Shown here one piece after another: positions 17,475 to 25,634 of a stretch of 64,000 nt of DNA; positions within the stretch are counted from its first letter, which is position 1, and every line of letters starts with the position of its first letter. The DNA comes from Lentilactobacillus kisonensis DSM 19906 = JCM 15041. GTDB taxonomy: Bacteria; Bacillota; Bacilli; Lactobacillales; Lactobacillaceae. The translations under genes and the position numbers were made by a program. The notes beneath the pieces are model-generated. The model made no database searches. It was not told the origin of the DNA and saw only the letters and a program-made list of their open reading frames with translations. The stretch covers positions 1-64,000 of the forward strand of contig NZ_AZEB01000002.1 in the NCBI RefSeq assembly GCF_001434135.1. The letters are read 5' to 3'.

Positions 17475-17939
17475 ATGAAGAATCATAGAACATTGCTTGT
17501 AGTTTTAACATTAATTGTCCTGGTAACCGGATTAGCTGGCTGTGGTAACAATTCCACCGAGTCAAGCCCTACCGAAACATTTTCAGGAGTTAAATCGGCC
17601 GTTTCAGCCGCAAGCGATAAAGAAGATGTTTTCGATGCTTTTGGTGGTACAGGCGCAACAGACGTTAAGGTTTATTTACTTGGAAATACAGATAACAATT
17701 CTACAACGTTTAAGATGCAACTGGATGATAATGCTACACACTGGTTTTATTTATACAAGGTTACTTGGAAAAACGATATGGATAATCAAAAGTATTATAA
17801 ATATGTAATTGATACAACGGCTCAAAAAATCCCGGGTTATGAGAAACAAAAGATGGTGTCGAACCTCAAAGAAATTGATACTGATTCCGTTGAAAATAGC
17901 TTAAATTACAAAACACTTCAACAAATCAACTTTAATTAA
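17475..17939 (+). CDS. Lipoprotein
   Basis: A 154-residue protein with a lipoprotein signal: basic start MKNHR, hydrophobic core and lipobox LAGC, predicting lipid attachment at the Cys around residue 23. The mature part (NNSTESSPTETF linker, then a 110-residue domain with WFYLYKVTW) has no family I recognise. The start at 17475 is chosen because GAGGTGTTAGGA precedes it and the signal peptide begins there; the upstream open frame lacks a signal. It is part of the secreted/membrane cassette of the element. Confidence 0.8.
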   Translation: MKNHRTLLVVLTLIVLVTGLAGCGNNSTESSPTETFSGVKSAVSAASDKEDVFDAFGGTGATDVKVYLLGNTDNNSTTFKMQLDDNATHWFYLYKVTWKNDMDNQKYYKYVIDTTAQKIPGYEKQKMVSNLKEIDTDSVENSLNYKTLQQINFN

Positions 17940-18107
17940 TGAGTTAAGGTAGCAATGCTGACATTCATTCGTAAAATCGGAGGGGTCTTAATGATACATT
18001 GGATTATCACTGGGTTATGATTTTGAGCTTTTTAATCGGCTCAGATTTAATTATTAGTTGAATTGATTGGAAGATAAAGCCAATTTCAACAAAGAGGAGC
18101 GCTTGCC

Positions 18108-18398
18108 ATGAACAATTGGCTTAAGTTTGGAATTGTTTGGGTTATTCTAATGATTTTCCGTGTGCCGTTCGGACTAATGGGTATGGTTATAGGAGCAGTT
18201 TGTTTTGCGGTGTTGGACTTTCTCTTTGGGAGCAAAGACGATTCTTCACATGAGAATGTTGAGTCTTCTGGGAACAAGCCCAAGTCAGTCTCAATTATTG
18301 AAAATGGTAAGGAAAAGAAAGTTTGTCCAGAATGTAATGCCAAGGTGAGTCCAGATGCTAATTGGTGTCCTCAATGCGGCCATCAATTCAAGAAATGA
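18108..18398 (+). CDS. Membrane protein with C-terminal zinc ribbon
   Basis: A 96-residue protein with an N-terminal hydrophobic hairpin (about residues 5-42), a Ser-rich acidic linker and a C-terminal zinc ribbon (CPECNAKV then CPQCGHQF). GAGGAGC lies 8 bases upstream. Domain order (membrane then ribbon) differs from the common ribbon-then-membrane zinc-ribbon proteins. The gap before it (17940-18107) contains only a short SD-led reading frame of nine codons that looks decayed. Confidence 0.75.
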   Translation: MNNWLKFGIVWVILMIFRVPFGLMGMVIGAVCFAVLDFLFGSKDDSSHENVESSGNKPKSVSIIENGKEKKVCPECNAKVSPDANWCPQCGHQFKK

Positions 18399-18409
18399 GG
18401 AGGTAAGCA

Positions 18410-18910
18410 ATGTTTAGGAATCCTAGCAAGGAATGGAGCGCGGTTCTTGTTATTGCCCTGATTGGGGCTTTCTTTATTATCAAGGAACGACCATGGGTAC
18501 CGCAAGGTCTAAAGAGTGGCGATTCAGTGTTGGCTTATAGTATTAAGCATGATAATCACCATGAGATTAAGGCGGATGTTATGGTTGCCGGAATTAACGA
18601 GGCTAATCAGAATGGAACAGTTGATGATTCAGCGAACAGAGTATTTGTCTTAAAGAATAAGAAACATGGAAATTATGTTTTTAAATATGATAACCATTAT
18701 GTTTACTTGGTTGAAATCGTTGATTTATCTAATAATTTGAATTGGGTTCATGCTACAGAAGTTAAACCTGGAAGTGATGGCGAAACTTATACGCAGGGGT
18801 TATCACGAGACAGTATTAATAACATGTCGAAGTTTGCCGTTGAGGATGCCGCCTATAACATTAATGATTTGACTAGTGGTTTTGGAATGGACTTTAATAC
18901 GATGCCATGA
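18410..18910 (+). CDS. Membrane-anchored hypothetical protein
   Basis: A 166-residue protein with a single N-terminal membrane anchor (about residues 9-25), then an extracytoplasmic domain rich in Asn, Asp and His. It begins 12 bases after the previous stop with GAGGTAAGCA as SD, so the two are co-transcribed. No known domain is seen. Confidence 0.72.
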   Translation: MFRNPSKEWSAVLVIALIGAFFIIKERPWVPQGLKSGDSVLAYSIKHDNHHEIKADVMVAGINEANQNGTVDDSANRVFVLKNKKHGNYVFKYDNHYVYLVEIVDLSNNLNWVHATEVKPGSDGETYTQGLSRDSINNMSKFAVEDAAYNINDLTSGFGMDFNTMP

Positions 18911-18924
18911 CGGAGGACAATTAG

Positions 18925-19386
18925 ATGAAAATTAGAAAAGTGGTTGCAACTGCTTTATTGACTGCAGGATTTGGCTTGGGAATTACTAGTACAACTGCTA
19001 ATGCAGCAACTGTACCAAAGAGCATTCGCGGGACTTGGTATCAAAAGGCTTACTATAATCACTCGTTAACTATCAGAACAAAATTATTTTCCCATAATGG
19101 AACTGTAAAGCAAGGTGATTCGAAGACTGTTGTTGCACGTGAGGGAGACTTCCATGTTATGACCCACAAATCAAAGTTTCGCTTTAAAGGTGGACAGTAC
19201 CATACAATTATCACTCATACAGTGGGCGTGGGAGACGCACCAACGTTTATTTCTGCACACTTAAGGATTAATGGTAAACGTCGCCATGTATTGCTTCAAG
19301 CTCCGCAACAAGGTCATACGTTTTATGTTTTAACCCATTTTAAACCGACAAAGGTTTATCATATTTCAGGAGATTTGAAATGGTAG
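18925..19386 (+). CDS. Small secreted protein, paralogue 1
   Basis: A 153-residue protein with a clear Sec signal peptide (MKIRKVV..., hydrophobic core, ANA-A cleavage near residue 28) and no anchor. The mature N-terminus carries the motif P-x-x-IRGTWYQ shared by the next three genes. The rest is basic and rich in His, Thr and aromatic residues. It starts 15 bases after the previous gene with GGAGGA as SD. It belongs to a four-gene tandem family of secreted cationic proteins; function unknown. Confidence 0.82.
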   Translation: MKIRKVVATALLTAGFGLGITSTTANAATVPKSIRGTWYQKAYYNHSLTIRTKLFSHNGTVKQGDSKTVVAREGDFHVMTHKSKFRFKGGQYHTIITHTVGVGDAPTFISAHLRINGKRRHVLLQAPQQGHTFYVLTHFKPTKVYHISGDLKW

Positions 19387-19440
19387 GTTGTCAAGCTTTG
19401 CAGATGGAACTTAGACTAATTATTGTTGAGAGGTAATCAA

Positions 19441-19893
19441 ATGAAGATTAAAACAATTATTGCAACAGCTTTATTGACTGCAGGATTTGGATTGGGGATT
19501 ACTAGCACAACTGCTAATGCTTCAGTCTGGCATAAAGGGACTCCGGGATTTTTACGGAATACATTTTACCGAACTAAGTTGTCGCCAAAATATGTGAAAC
19601 TTGGTAATCGGTGTGTTGAGAATGGAAATGCTCATCGTTACGAGGGATTTAAGACTTATCGAACTCAAATAAAATTTTACGGTTACCAGTATGGAGTACA
19701 TTTGAAAGGTTGTCGTTACAAGCATAGCGGTCACATATATCTGATTGAAGGCAAGTACCAAAAATCATTGGAAGCAAATCCACTCGTTAAAGTTACAAGA
19801 GTCAATGGACACGTAATTTATGCAAATGCAGGTGAACACTTTTCTGGTGGACATTATGTTAGCAAGCTAGAAAAAATGACTCGGATTTATTAA
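19441..19893 (+). CDS. Small secreted protein, paralogue 2
   Basis: A 150-residue protein. The signal peptide is almost identical to paralogue 1 (ATALLTAGFGLGITSTTANA), whereas the mature part (SVWHKGTPGFLRNTFYRTK...) is strongly diverged. The start at 19441 follows GAGAGGTAATCAA; an in-frame upstream start would put residues before the signal. Conserved signal with diversified mature chain suggests duplication followed by selection on the mature domain. Confidence 0.8.
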   Translation: MKIKTIIATALLTAGFGLGITSTTANASVWHKGTPGFLRNTFYRTKLSPKYVKLGNRCVENGNAHRYEGFKTYRTQIKFYGYQYGVHLKGCRYKHSGHIYLIEGKYQKSLEANPLVKVTRVNGHVIYANAGEHFSGGHYVSKLEKMTRIY

Positions 19894-19920
19894 AGTAATT
19901 AACCATCTGGAGGGTTTGTT

Positions 19921-20346
19921 ATGAGAGGACTTAAGACAGGAATAGCAACACTAGCAGCAGCATTAGGACTGGCAATGATTGGTCTTGGTTTTGGTAATCA
20001 ACAAGTGAGCGCTTCAAGCTGGCATAAAGGGACTCCTAGCGCATTGAGAGGAACTTGGAAAACGAGGCCTAAACACTTTGGCTCAGGGCGTTTTGCTGGC
20101 TACAGAGTAGACACTACATATATTACGAAGTACACTCTTAGCTCTAAAGACCACGTACTAAATGGGCCAACGGATGTTGGCTCTGTGCTGGCCTTTCATG
20201 CACATTACAAGTACCTGGGACATCATTTGTATAAATTTAAGGGTACTTCATACGGTACGCTTAAAAGTACTGTTTGGATTAAATGGAAAGCTCATAATCA
20301 TATTGTGATAAAGGGCTCTAATCTTGCGGAAAGCTATTACCGCTGA
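19921..20346 (+). CDS. Small secreted protein, paralogue 3
   Basis: A 141-residue protein with signal peptide MRGLKTGIATLAAALGL... and cleavage near VSA-SS. The mature start SSWHKGTPSALRGTWKTRP aligns with paralogue 2 (SVWHKGTPGFLRNTFY). The body is rich in His, Lys and Tyr and ends IKGSNLAESYYR. GGAGGG is 7 bases upstream. Secreted and soluble by appearance. Confidence 0.8.
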   Translation: MRGLKTGIATLAAALGLAMIGLGFGNQQVSASSWHKGTPSALRGTWKTRPKHFGSGRFAGYRVDTTYITKYTLSSKDHVLNGPTDVGSVLAFHAHYKYLGHHLYKFKGTSYGTLKSTVWIKWKAHNHIVIKGSNLAESYYR

Positions 20347-20379
20347 TTAAATAAAGGTTTATCTTGAAGGAGCAATGAC

Positions 20380-20841
20380 ATGAAAAAGTTAGCTGTAATG
20401 ATTATGATGATTTTTGGCCTAGTAATTGGTCTTGGCTTTGGAACTCAGCAAGCAAGTGCCTCACATTACCAAACCGTATTCCCTAAGTTTGCCCGTGGAG
20501 TTTGGTACGAATATAACCCGCATCATCATAATTACAACAAGATTAAGATTTACCGGCATCGAATTGTTGAAGGTCACTGGAAGGCGATTATTACCAGCAA
20601 GGCTTTTGACGGGTCTCACATCCGTAAGAATTGCGTGTACGTCTCAGGCCACAAGTTTACGGCACCAACGTCAGATTATTCGAGCCATTCAAGGGCTTCT
20701 ATGGTGCCTGGATATTGGCGAGTCATCCACAAGCGAGGTCACAAGTGTTTGGCTTCGGCTGGTGGGGCAGGCTTTGGAATCAATGATACATACGCTTTCA
20801 GGAGCAGGATTCCATACCAAGCTAGATTCATGTATTACTAA
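20380..20841 (+). CDS. Small secreted protein, paralogue 4
   Basis: A 153-residue protein. The signal peptide ends ASA-S, and the following VFPKFARGVWYEYNP corresponds to the P-x-x-RGTWY motif of the other three. It is the only one of the set with two mature cysteines (KNCVYVS and HKCLASA), so it may form a disulfide. Last gene of the rightward cassette; GAAGGAGC lies upstream. Confidence 0.8.
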   Translation: MKKLAVMIMMIFGLVIGLGFGTQQASASHYQTVFPKFARGVWYEYNPHHHNYNKIKIYRHRIVEGHWKAIITSKAFDGSHIRKNCVYVSGHKFTAPTSDYSSHSRASMVPGYWRVIHKRGHKCLASAGGAGFGINDTYAFRSRIPYQARFMYY

Positions 20842-20892
20842 CTGAATAACAAACAAAGGAGCGACCAGTTGAGGACACTCCTTTTAATTTGG

Positions 20893-21024
20893 CTATCTTT
20901 CTGGAGTTGTTGAAGCATCAACTTGTCTAAGCATGTAGCCCAAGTCAGTAACTTCTATCTCGCCATTAATGTATTCCGTTAATAGTAGTCGTTTTGCTTG
21001 TTTCCTGATTTCTTTTTCCGTCAT
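20893..21024 (-). CDS. Microprotein A of the element
   Basis: A 43-residue helical protein (MTEKEIRKQAKRLLLTEY, then INGEIEVTDLGYMLRQV). GGTGGTG lies 8 bases before the ATG. The hGEI-x-x-x-DL-x-x-L core is shared with the microprotein encoded 280 bases upstream on the same strand, supporting that both are real genes. No known family. They could be anti-repressor, recombination-directionality or polymerase accessory peptides, but that is speculation. Confidence 0.5.
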   Translation of the reverse strand: MTEKEIRKQAKRLLLTEYINGEIEVTDLGYMLRQVDASTTPER

Positions 21025-21300
21025 GTGGCTTCACCACCCTTGTTATGGAATGAATCATGTTGGACATCACGCTTTCTTAATTAGATTTTGAAGCAATTAT
21101 TATTCAACTCAAATTGCTCTATACCTCTATTTTACACTGATTGTGATTACAAGATAAAAACTCTCAGGCTATTAATCAGTTTGCTTTACAGTCCTGTTCT
21201 AAGCTCAATAATGTCCGTTTACGGGGGAGAATTCGTAAACGCGGATGATAAATGCTCATTTTTTTCAGGTAGTACGGATTTGACATCAATCATTCGGCTA

Positions 21301-21417
21301 TTAGGATTGTCGTTTCCTCATTTCGTTAAGAAGATATTCTGTCCGTGCCAACTTGTTAGTTAAGTCAACGGCACTAATCTCACCATGGGTAAATTGTTGA
21401 AATAGTTTTCTTTGCAT
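21301..21417 (-). CDS. Microprotein B of the element
   Basis: A 38-residue protein (MQRKLFQQFTHGEISAVDL, then TNKLARTEYLLNEMRKRQS). GGAGAG sits 4 bases before the ATG. Its HGEISAVDLTNKL core resembles NGEIEVTDLGYML of the neighbouring minus-strand microprotein. Predicted helical and soluble. Between the two (21025-21300) I see no further gene. Confidence 0.5.
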   Translation of the reverse strand: MQRKLFQQFTHGEISAVDLTNKLARTEYLLNEMRKRQS

Positions 21418-21574
21418 GGCTCTCTCCATCTTTTTAACTACTCGTAGTTTTCCAATTACTGTTATCTTCATTGAGACACAACTTCTTCCATATAGTAGTT
21501 TTTAGTTCCTAACTAAATTATAGAAGAAAACGATTTTCAAAAGAAAATCCTAAGTGGCGAAGTAGTTGTATAAA

Positions 21575-21714
21575 GTGACATTGTGTCACTATCTTGAACG
21601 TGGCATAAGTTGAACACGCTCAACGTAGTAAACATTGGATTCCAATTCATTCAACCTAAAAGAATCGGATTGGTGGTTTTCGAATGAAATTGGTGACATC
21701 CTAGAGTGACATTT
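21575..21714. promoter_or_regulatory. Repeated GTGACA sites upstream of the recombinase
   Basis: GTGACA-ttg-TGTCAC forms a 15-bp inverted repeat (21575-21589). Two further direct GTGACAT copies lie at about 21690 and 21707. The cluster is in a gene-poor stretch (21418-21952) between the microproteins and the serine recombinase and could be repressor operators, a resolution site or iterons. Confidence 0.4.
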
Positions 21715-21765
21715 TTTCTGGGGAGTACCTATTTTGGAGTATGGTGTTCGAAGCGGGGGCAGGGG

Positions 21766-21894
21766 GTGAAACTTGTAAGCTTTTTAAACAATTATGCGGA
21801 GAACCAAGTTGGAGACGAATTACTAACAGCATTAGTGAAGAACAAAATTGATTTGTTCTTAAACTTAATAGTTGTTGAATACGCACGCCGATAG
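21766..21894 (+). CDS. Possible 42-residue protein
   Basis: A GTG-started frame (MKLVSFLNNYAENQVGDELL, then TALVKNKIDLF..., ending EYARR) preceded by a G-rich tract (GGGGGCAGGGG) that could act as SD. The peptide is helical and amphipathic, similar in size to the two minus-strand microproteins. No homology recognised; could be chance. Confidence 0.3.
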   Translation: MKLVSFLNNYAENQVGDELLTALVKNKIDLFLNLIVVEYARR

Positions 21895-21952
21895 CGTTAT
21901 CATAAGGTTATGAGATGTTCATAAACTTTGCTCAGAAAGTAAGCGATAATAA

Positions 21953-22522
21953 ATGACGACATTTGGTTATGCTAGGGTGTCAACTAGAGGACAAGATTTG
22001 AATGAGCAAATTAACGAGCTCAAAGATGCAGGGGTCAAACCTAACAACATTTATTCAGAGAAATTCACGGGGATGACCACCAACAGACCGCGGTTTAATC
22101 AGTTGCTAAATTTAGTGAAAAAGAACGACACTATTGTGGTTACCAAACTGGACCGGTTCGCTCGAAATACTGGTGAAGCCTTGGGTATCATCAAGCTCAT
22201 GTTGAAAAATCAGGTGACCATCAAAGTGTTAAACCTGGGGACGATTGAAGATACACCCATGGGCTGGATGATTACTCGGACATTATTATCAGTTTCCGAG
22301 ATGGAAAGAGATATGATTGTCGAGCGGACTCAAGCAGGTAAGGAATACGCAAGAACACATAAGGCCAATTACCACGAGGGACGTCCTAAAAGAGTCATTA
22401 CGGAACAATATAAGGCGATTTACGCTTACTTAAGCGACCACACTTATAAGGACACGAGTAAAGCCTTTAATGTATCGATATCAACGATACAACGGGTTAA
22501 AAAACAAATCGAGAACTCTTAA
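21953..22522 (+). CDS. Serine recombinase (resolvase/invertase type)
   Basis: A 189-residue site-specific recombinase. The catalytic domain begins GYARVSTRGQ with nucleophile Ser10, followed by the FTGMTTNRPRFNQLL and VTKLDRFARNTGEAL blocks (conserved Arg and Asp), the E-helix SVSEMERDMIVERT and a C-terminal helix-turn-helix (NVSISTIQRVKKQ). Size and domain order match small resolvase/invertases. Inside the element it may resolve multimers of a circular replicating form or invert DNA. No SD is evident: AAGTAAGCGATAATAA precedes the ATG. Confidence 0.92.
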   Translation: MTTFGYARVSTRGQDLNEQINELKDAGVKPNNIYSEKFTGMTTNRPRFNQLLNLVKKNDTIVVTKLDRFARNTGEALGIIKLMLKNQVTIKVLNLGTIEDTPMGWMITRTLLSVSEMERDMIVERTQAGKEYARTHKANYHEGRPKRVITEQYKAIYAYLSDHTYKDTSKAFNVSISTIQRVKKQIENS

Positions 22523-22539
22523 GAAGGGAATCTAAGTGT

Positions 22540-22788
22540 ATGACCCGAATGCAAAAGTACCACTCCCAGTCAATCTCCGAGCCCAAAATTAAATTCAATT
22601 TCTTTAATTCTAATTGGAAGACCATTGGGTCATGGCTTCTAGTAATCTGGATAGTCCTGCATGTTTGGAAGTTCGTCCTCCTGGTAATCATGGACACTAT
22701 AGCCGAGTTACTTGTCGGTACCGGAACCAGTTGCTTCCTGTACTTCTTAGCCGTCTGCATGTGGGTTGAGCCTGACAAGCATGATTAA
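22540..22788 (+). CDS. Small membrane protein next to the polymerase
   Basis: An 82-residue protein with a charged, basic N-terminal 25 residues and then two hydrophobic segments (about 32-50 and 55-77), ending EPDKHD. It starts 18 bases after the recombinase with GAAGGGAA as a weak SD. A membrane partner for the neighbouring polymerase is conceivable but not shown. Confidence 0.55.
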   Translation: MTRMQKYHSQSISEPKIKFNFFNSNWKTIGSWLLVIWIVLHVWKFVLLVIMDTIAELLVGTGTSCFLYFLAVCMWVEPDKHD

Positions 22789-22997
22789 TTAGGAAGGCAG
22801 GGGGCATCACAGGTCAGGGTAGAGATAAAGACAGCAAGTGCTGGGGATTCTTCCCATTAATACTAGTTTGTGGAACACCTGCATCCGTTGCTAGAGTAAG
22901 CTGGGAAGCCCCTGGCTAGTTACGAAATTTGTATTAGCTCGTTGTTCTTTGTAAATAAGGCTTGACTTATTCTTGCAAACGTTGTAGTGTTACTTTA

Positions 22998-23019
22998 ACG
23001 ATAATTTTTAACTTATCGT
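22998..23019. promoter_or_regulatory. Inverted repeat before the polymerase gene
   Basis: ACGATAA-ttttta-ac-TTATCGT, perfect 7-bp arms, ends about 12 bases before the likely SD of polB. The gene-free 250 bases before polB (22789-23033) also contain a GC-richer tract near 22800-22920. It could be an operator or part of a replication origin. Confidence 0.4.
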
Positions 23020-23045
23020 AGACTAAGATTAAGGTGATGACGAAA

Positions 23046-25439
23046 ATGATTGCAACGAGTAATCTGACGAAACTTTTGGGTGGCTTTCCGGACGGGCAAA
23101 TCTTTGCTTTCCTGAGTGTGGATGGGTCTCTTAGCGATAAAGGTGTACTGGGTGCTGCCGGTGAAATTACGTTTAGTCTCACGCTAGTAAACGGTAAGCA
23201 CATTACCAACCGATGTGTTCAGCGCAAGTCGCCACATTTAATTGACGTGTTTGATGAGATTTTTAAATTTGCAGATGAGACTAATGTGCCTTTTAGCAGG
23301 CATCAGAAGTCCAAGGGGCTGGGCCTTACTCTCGTTACCTTTTCTGGGCAACAAGTTCTGTCCGCTCTGAAGGACTTCAATCGCTCGTATGCTGATACTA
23401 AGGTGGTTAGTTCGGGACATCAATTTTCTAGCTTTGACAATATCTGGATTCGTTTTAATGATAGGGCCCGTAATTGTTGTTATGCAAAGGTCCTTTTCAG
23501 GGATGTAATTAAATTAGCCCCGGCCAAGACAACGTTAAGACAACTAGGTGACTTGTTTAATATCCCCACTACGGTTCCTTACTACGAGACAAAGGTGCTA
23601 GCTTGTTACACTAACATTGTGATGTCAAATCTGCAATTGAAGGGTGCCAAGAAGCATCAGTTACCAATTACAATTGCCAGTTTTGCTACAAAGTTTGTTG
23701 AATCTTTGGAACGAAAAGATTCAAGAGCAACAACTGAAGAGCTGAGGGGGTATATCAGCTCCAATATTCCAAGTCGGAGAATGATTAGCAATGTACAACC
23801 ATTGAGAACTAACACTGGCTTTTACACAGCTATTCAGAGCTTCCGCGGAGGTATCAATGTTGCATATCGTTCTGGCACCTTTTGCGAGGGGGTACTAACT
23901 GATATTGACTTGAAATCGGCTTATAACGTTGGTGGTCATTTAATTCCTAGGTTAACATATTCAGAAGTTGGCCAAAAATTAACGATGCCCACTCCCGCTG
24001 AATTAGTAAAAGCTATGGAGAAGGTAAATGGAGCTTATACAGTGGGGACTTGCCAATTGAGTGTAATGTGGTCTCGTGATAGTGATTTTATCCCGCTTGC
24101 ATCATATTCTCCAGATGATGATGGCCCACACTTTGTTCAAAAAGAACCCAACATTATTATGACGCTTACTGATTTTTGGATTGCTTATAATATGGGAGCG
24201 AAAATGGAGATTACTGAGGCAACTATCGTTTCTCAGCGCAAGCTTTCAACAGACCGAGGAATGTACTTTGATGCTCTTAATCATTGTGGAATCGCGCAAG
24301 ACATATTCTTGCAAAAGCGAATGAAAGCTGATAATGATGTTGAAAAGTTACTTTGGAAGGAAGCAGGTAATTCTATTTACGGGAAAACTGCTCAAGGAAT
24401 TCATGGTGATGGGCTGTCTAGTTCGAACAAACAACGCTTTCTGTCTTCAATTAGTGACCCCTTTGTTGCATCTCAGTACACCGCAATTACAAGATGGCAT
24501 GTTTTTCTATTGGTTCAAGCTTTAAAGAAAGTTCAGCCGTTTCATCTTTTAAACATTACTACCGATGGCATTCTTGTAAGTTCCAAGAATTGTATTGATG
24601 ATATTCGCCTAGAATCAAACTTTTCAGAACTTGCTTCTCCAATTTATCAGATGGTTACTAAAGAGTTTCTTAACAATACGTGGTTCGAATTCAAAGGAAC
24701 TTCTGAAACTGAGGGATTTAATTTAAGAACTAGATTAAATGGGACAGAAGATGGAACGATTCATGCAATGTCATCCATAAGCAATACGACACCCGGTGAA
24801 ATATTAGAAGCTTTACATAAGCACCAGTTGACCTATATAAGTACCCAGAGACGGTTTCCAACCTTTGCTGAGCGTAAGCGAGATTCAAAAGTAAAAAAGC
24901 TTCAGAGTGAGGAAAAAATGGTAATGGAAACGGAAGCTAAACTATCTTACGATTGGTCAAATAAGCCAACGGGATTTGTCAAAAATGGCAAATTAGGATA
25001 CTTCGTTACTGCTCCTTTTAAAACACTTCAGGAACAAAATACTTACAAGGAAAATGCCAACAAGCTTCTTAAGCGTTACTTTATTTATGATTTACTGGAC
25101 GCTAATTTATTTTTGCTGACGATGGACAATGCCATGAACAAGGGAATAAAGTTAAAGTCTTCAATAACACTTAAAGATGAATTTATTGAGGCTACCAAGT
25201 TTCTGGCTTATGTGAAAGCGGATAAGGATGATGTCACTGATTTTCTTAGACAAGTTGAGGAATATCGCGACTCGGTTGTTGATAGTCAAGATGTTAAGCT
25301 TCAAACAGGAAAAACCTTGAAGGGATATATTAACAAGTACTCCGAAGAAGACATTTCTAGACGAGAAATTAATTGGCTATCTTTAGGTAAGATTTCAAAA
25401 GTCTTGGCTCCGTTTGTGAGAGATGAGATTGTTGCCTAA
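23046..25439 (+). CDS. Family B DNA polymerase, exonuclease site degraded (piPolB/pPolB-like)
   Basis: A 797-residue protein from ATG 23046 (AAGGTG 9 bases upstream; GTG 23034 and ATG 23037 are alternatives). Polymerase motifs, in order: A, TDIDLKSAYN with Asp near 286-288; B, WKEAGNSIYGKTAQG at 437-451; C, NITTDGILVS with Asp507, where the usual DTD reads TDG. The N-terminal third has the exonuclease fold (SFDN with Asp131; FRDVIKLAP). The first Exo motif is VDGS (Asp26 kept, Glu lost), and the third reads CYTNIV where Tyr-x3-Asp is expected. Distances fit protein-primed or primer-independent PolB. It probably replicates the element, without proofreading. Confidence 0.85.
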   Translation: MIATSNLTKLLGGFPDGQIFAFLSVDGSLSDKGVLGAAGEITFSLTLVNGKHITNRCVQRKSPHLIDVFDEIFKFADETNVPFSRHQKSKGLGLTLVTFSGQQVLSALKDFNRSYADTKVVSSGHQFSSFDNIWIRFNDRARNCCYAKVLFRDVIKLAPAKTTLRQLGDLFNIPTTVPYYETKVLACYTNIVMSNLQLKGAKKHQLPITIASFATKFVESLERKDSRATTEELRGYISSNIPSRRMISNVQPLRTNTGFYTAIQSFRGGINVAYRSGTFCEGVLTDIDLKSAYNVGGHLIPRLTYSEVGQKLTMPTPAELVKAMEKVNGAYTVGTCQLSVMWSRDSDFIPLASYSPDDDGPHFVQKEPNIIMTLTDFWIAYNMGAKMEITEATIVSQRKLSTDRGMYFDALNHCGIAQDIFLQKRMKADNDVEKLLWKEAGNSIYGKTAQGIHGDGLSSSNKQRFLSSISDPFVASQYTAITRWHVFLLVQALKKVQPFHLLNITTDGILVSSKNCIDDIRLESNFSELASPIYQMVTKEFLNNTWFEFKGTSETEGFNLRTRLNGTEDGTIHAMSSISNTTPGEILEALHKHQLTYISTQRRFPTFAERKRDSKVKKLQSEEKMVMETEAKLSYDWSNKPTGFVKNGKLGYFVTAPFKTLQEQNTYKENANKLLKRYFIYDLLDANLFLLTMDNAMNKGIKLKSSITLKDEFIEATKFLAYVKADKDDVTDFLRQVEEYRDSVVDSQDVKLQTGKTLKGYINKYSEEDISRREINWLSLGKISKVLAPFVRDEIVA

Positions 25440-25516
25440 AAACTTTTGGGCACGAAAAAAAGCCAGTTAGCAACCTAACTGACTGACTTAGCTAATTCTC
25501 CTAAATTTTTAAAAAT

Positions 25517-25539
25517 CATGACGAGAATCATGACGAGTT
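25517..25539. repeat. Probable integrase arm-type site, right end
   Basis: Identical over 23 bp to 15194-15216, with two TCATGACGAG units. A related TCATAACGAG occurs at 27934-27943 in the decayed att-like copy. A hairpin CAGTTAG-caac-CTAACTG lies just upstream (about 25463-25480). Confidence 0.65.
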
Positions 25540-25634
25540 CTTGCAAATTGCTTCAAAGTATAAAAAGTTGCGTTGCCCCTTACCGCCTTTGTAACAGTGA
25601 TTCTGATGGTCACGGTTGCTATTTAAGGGCTTGG

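Noticed and set aside
20426-20845. Alternative-frame gene inside secreted paralogue 4
   Set aside because: It lacks an SD; the other frame has a signal peptide and family motif.
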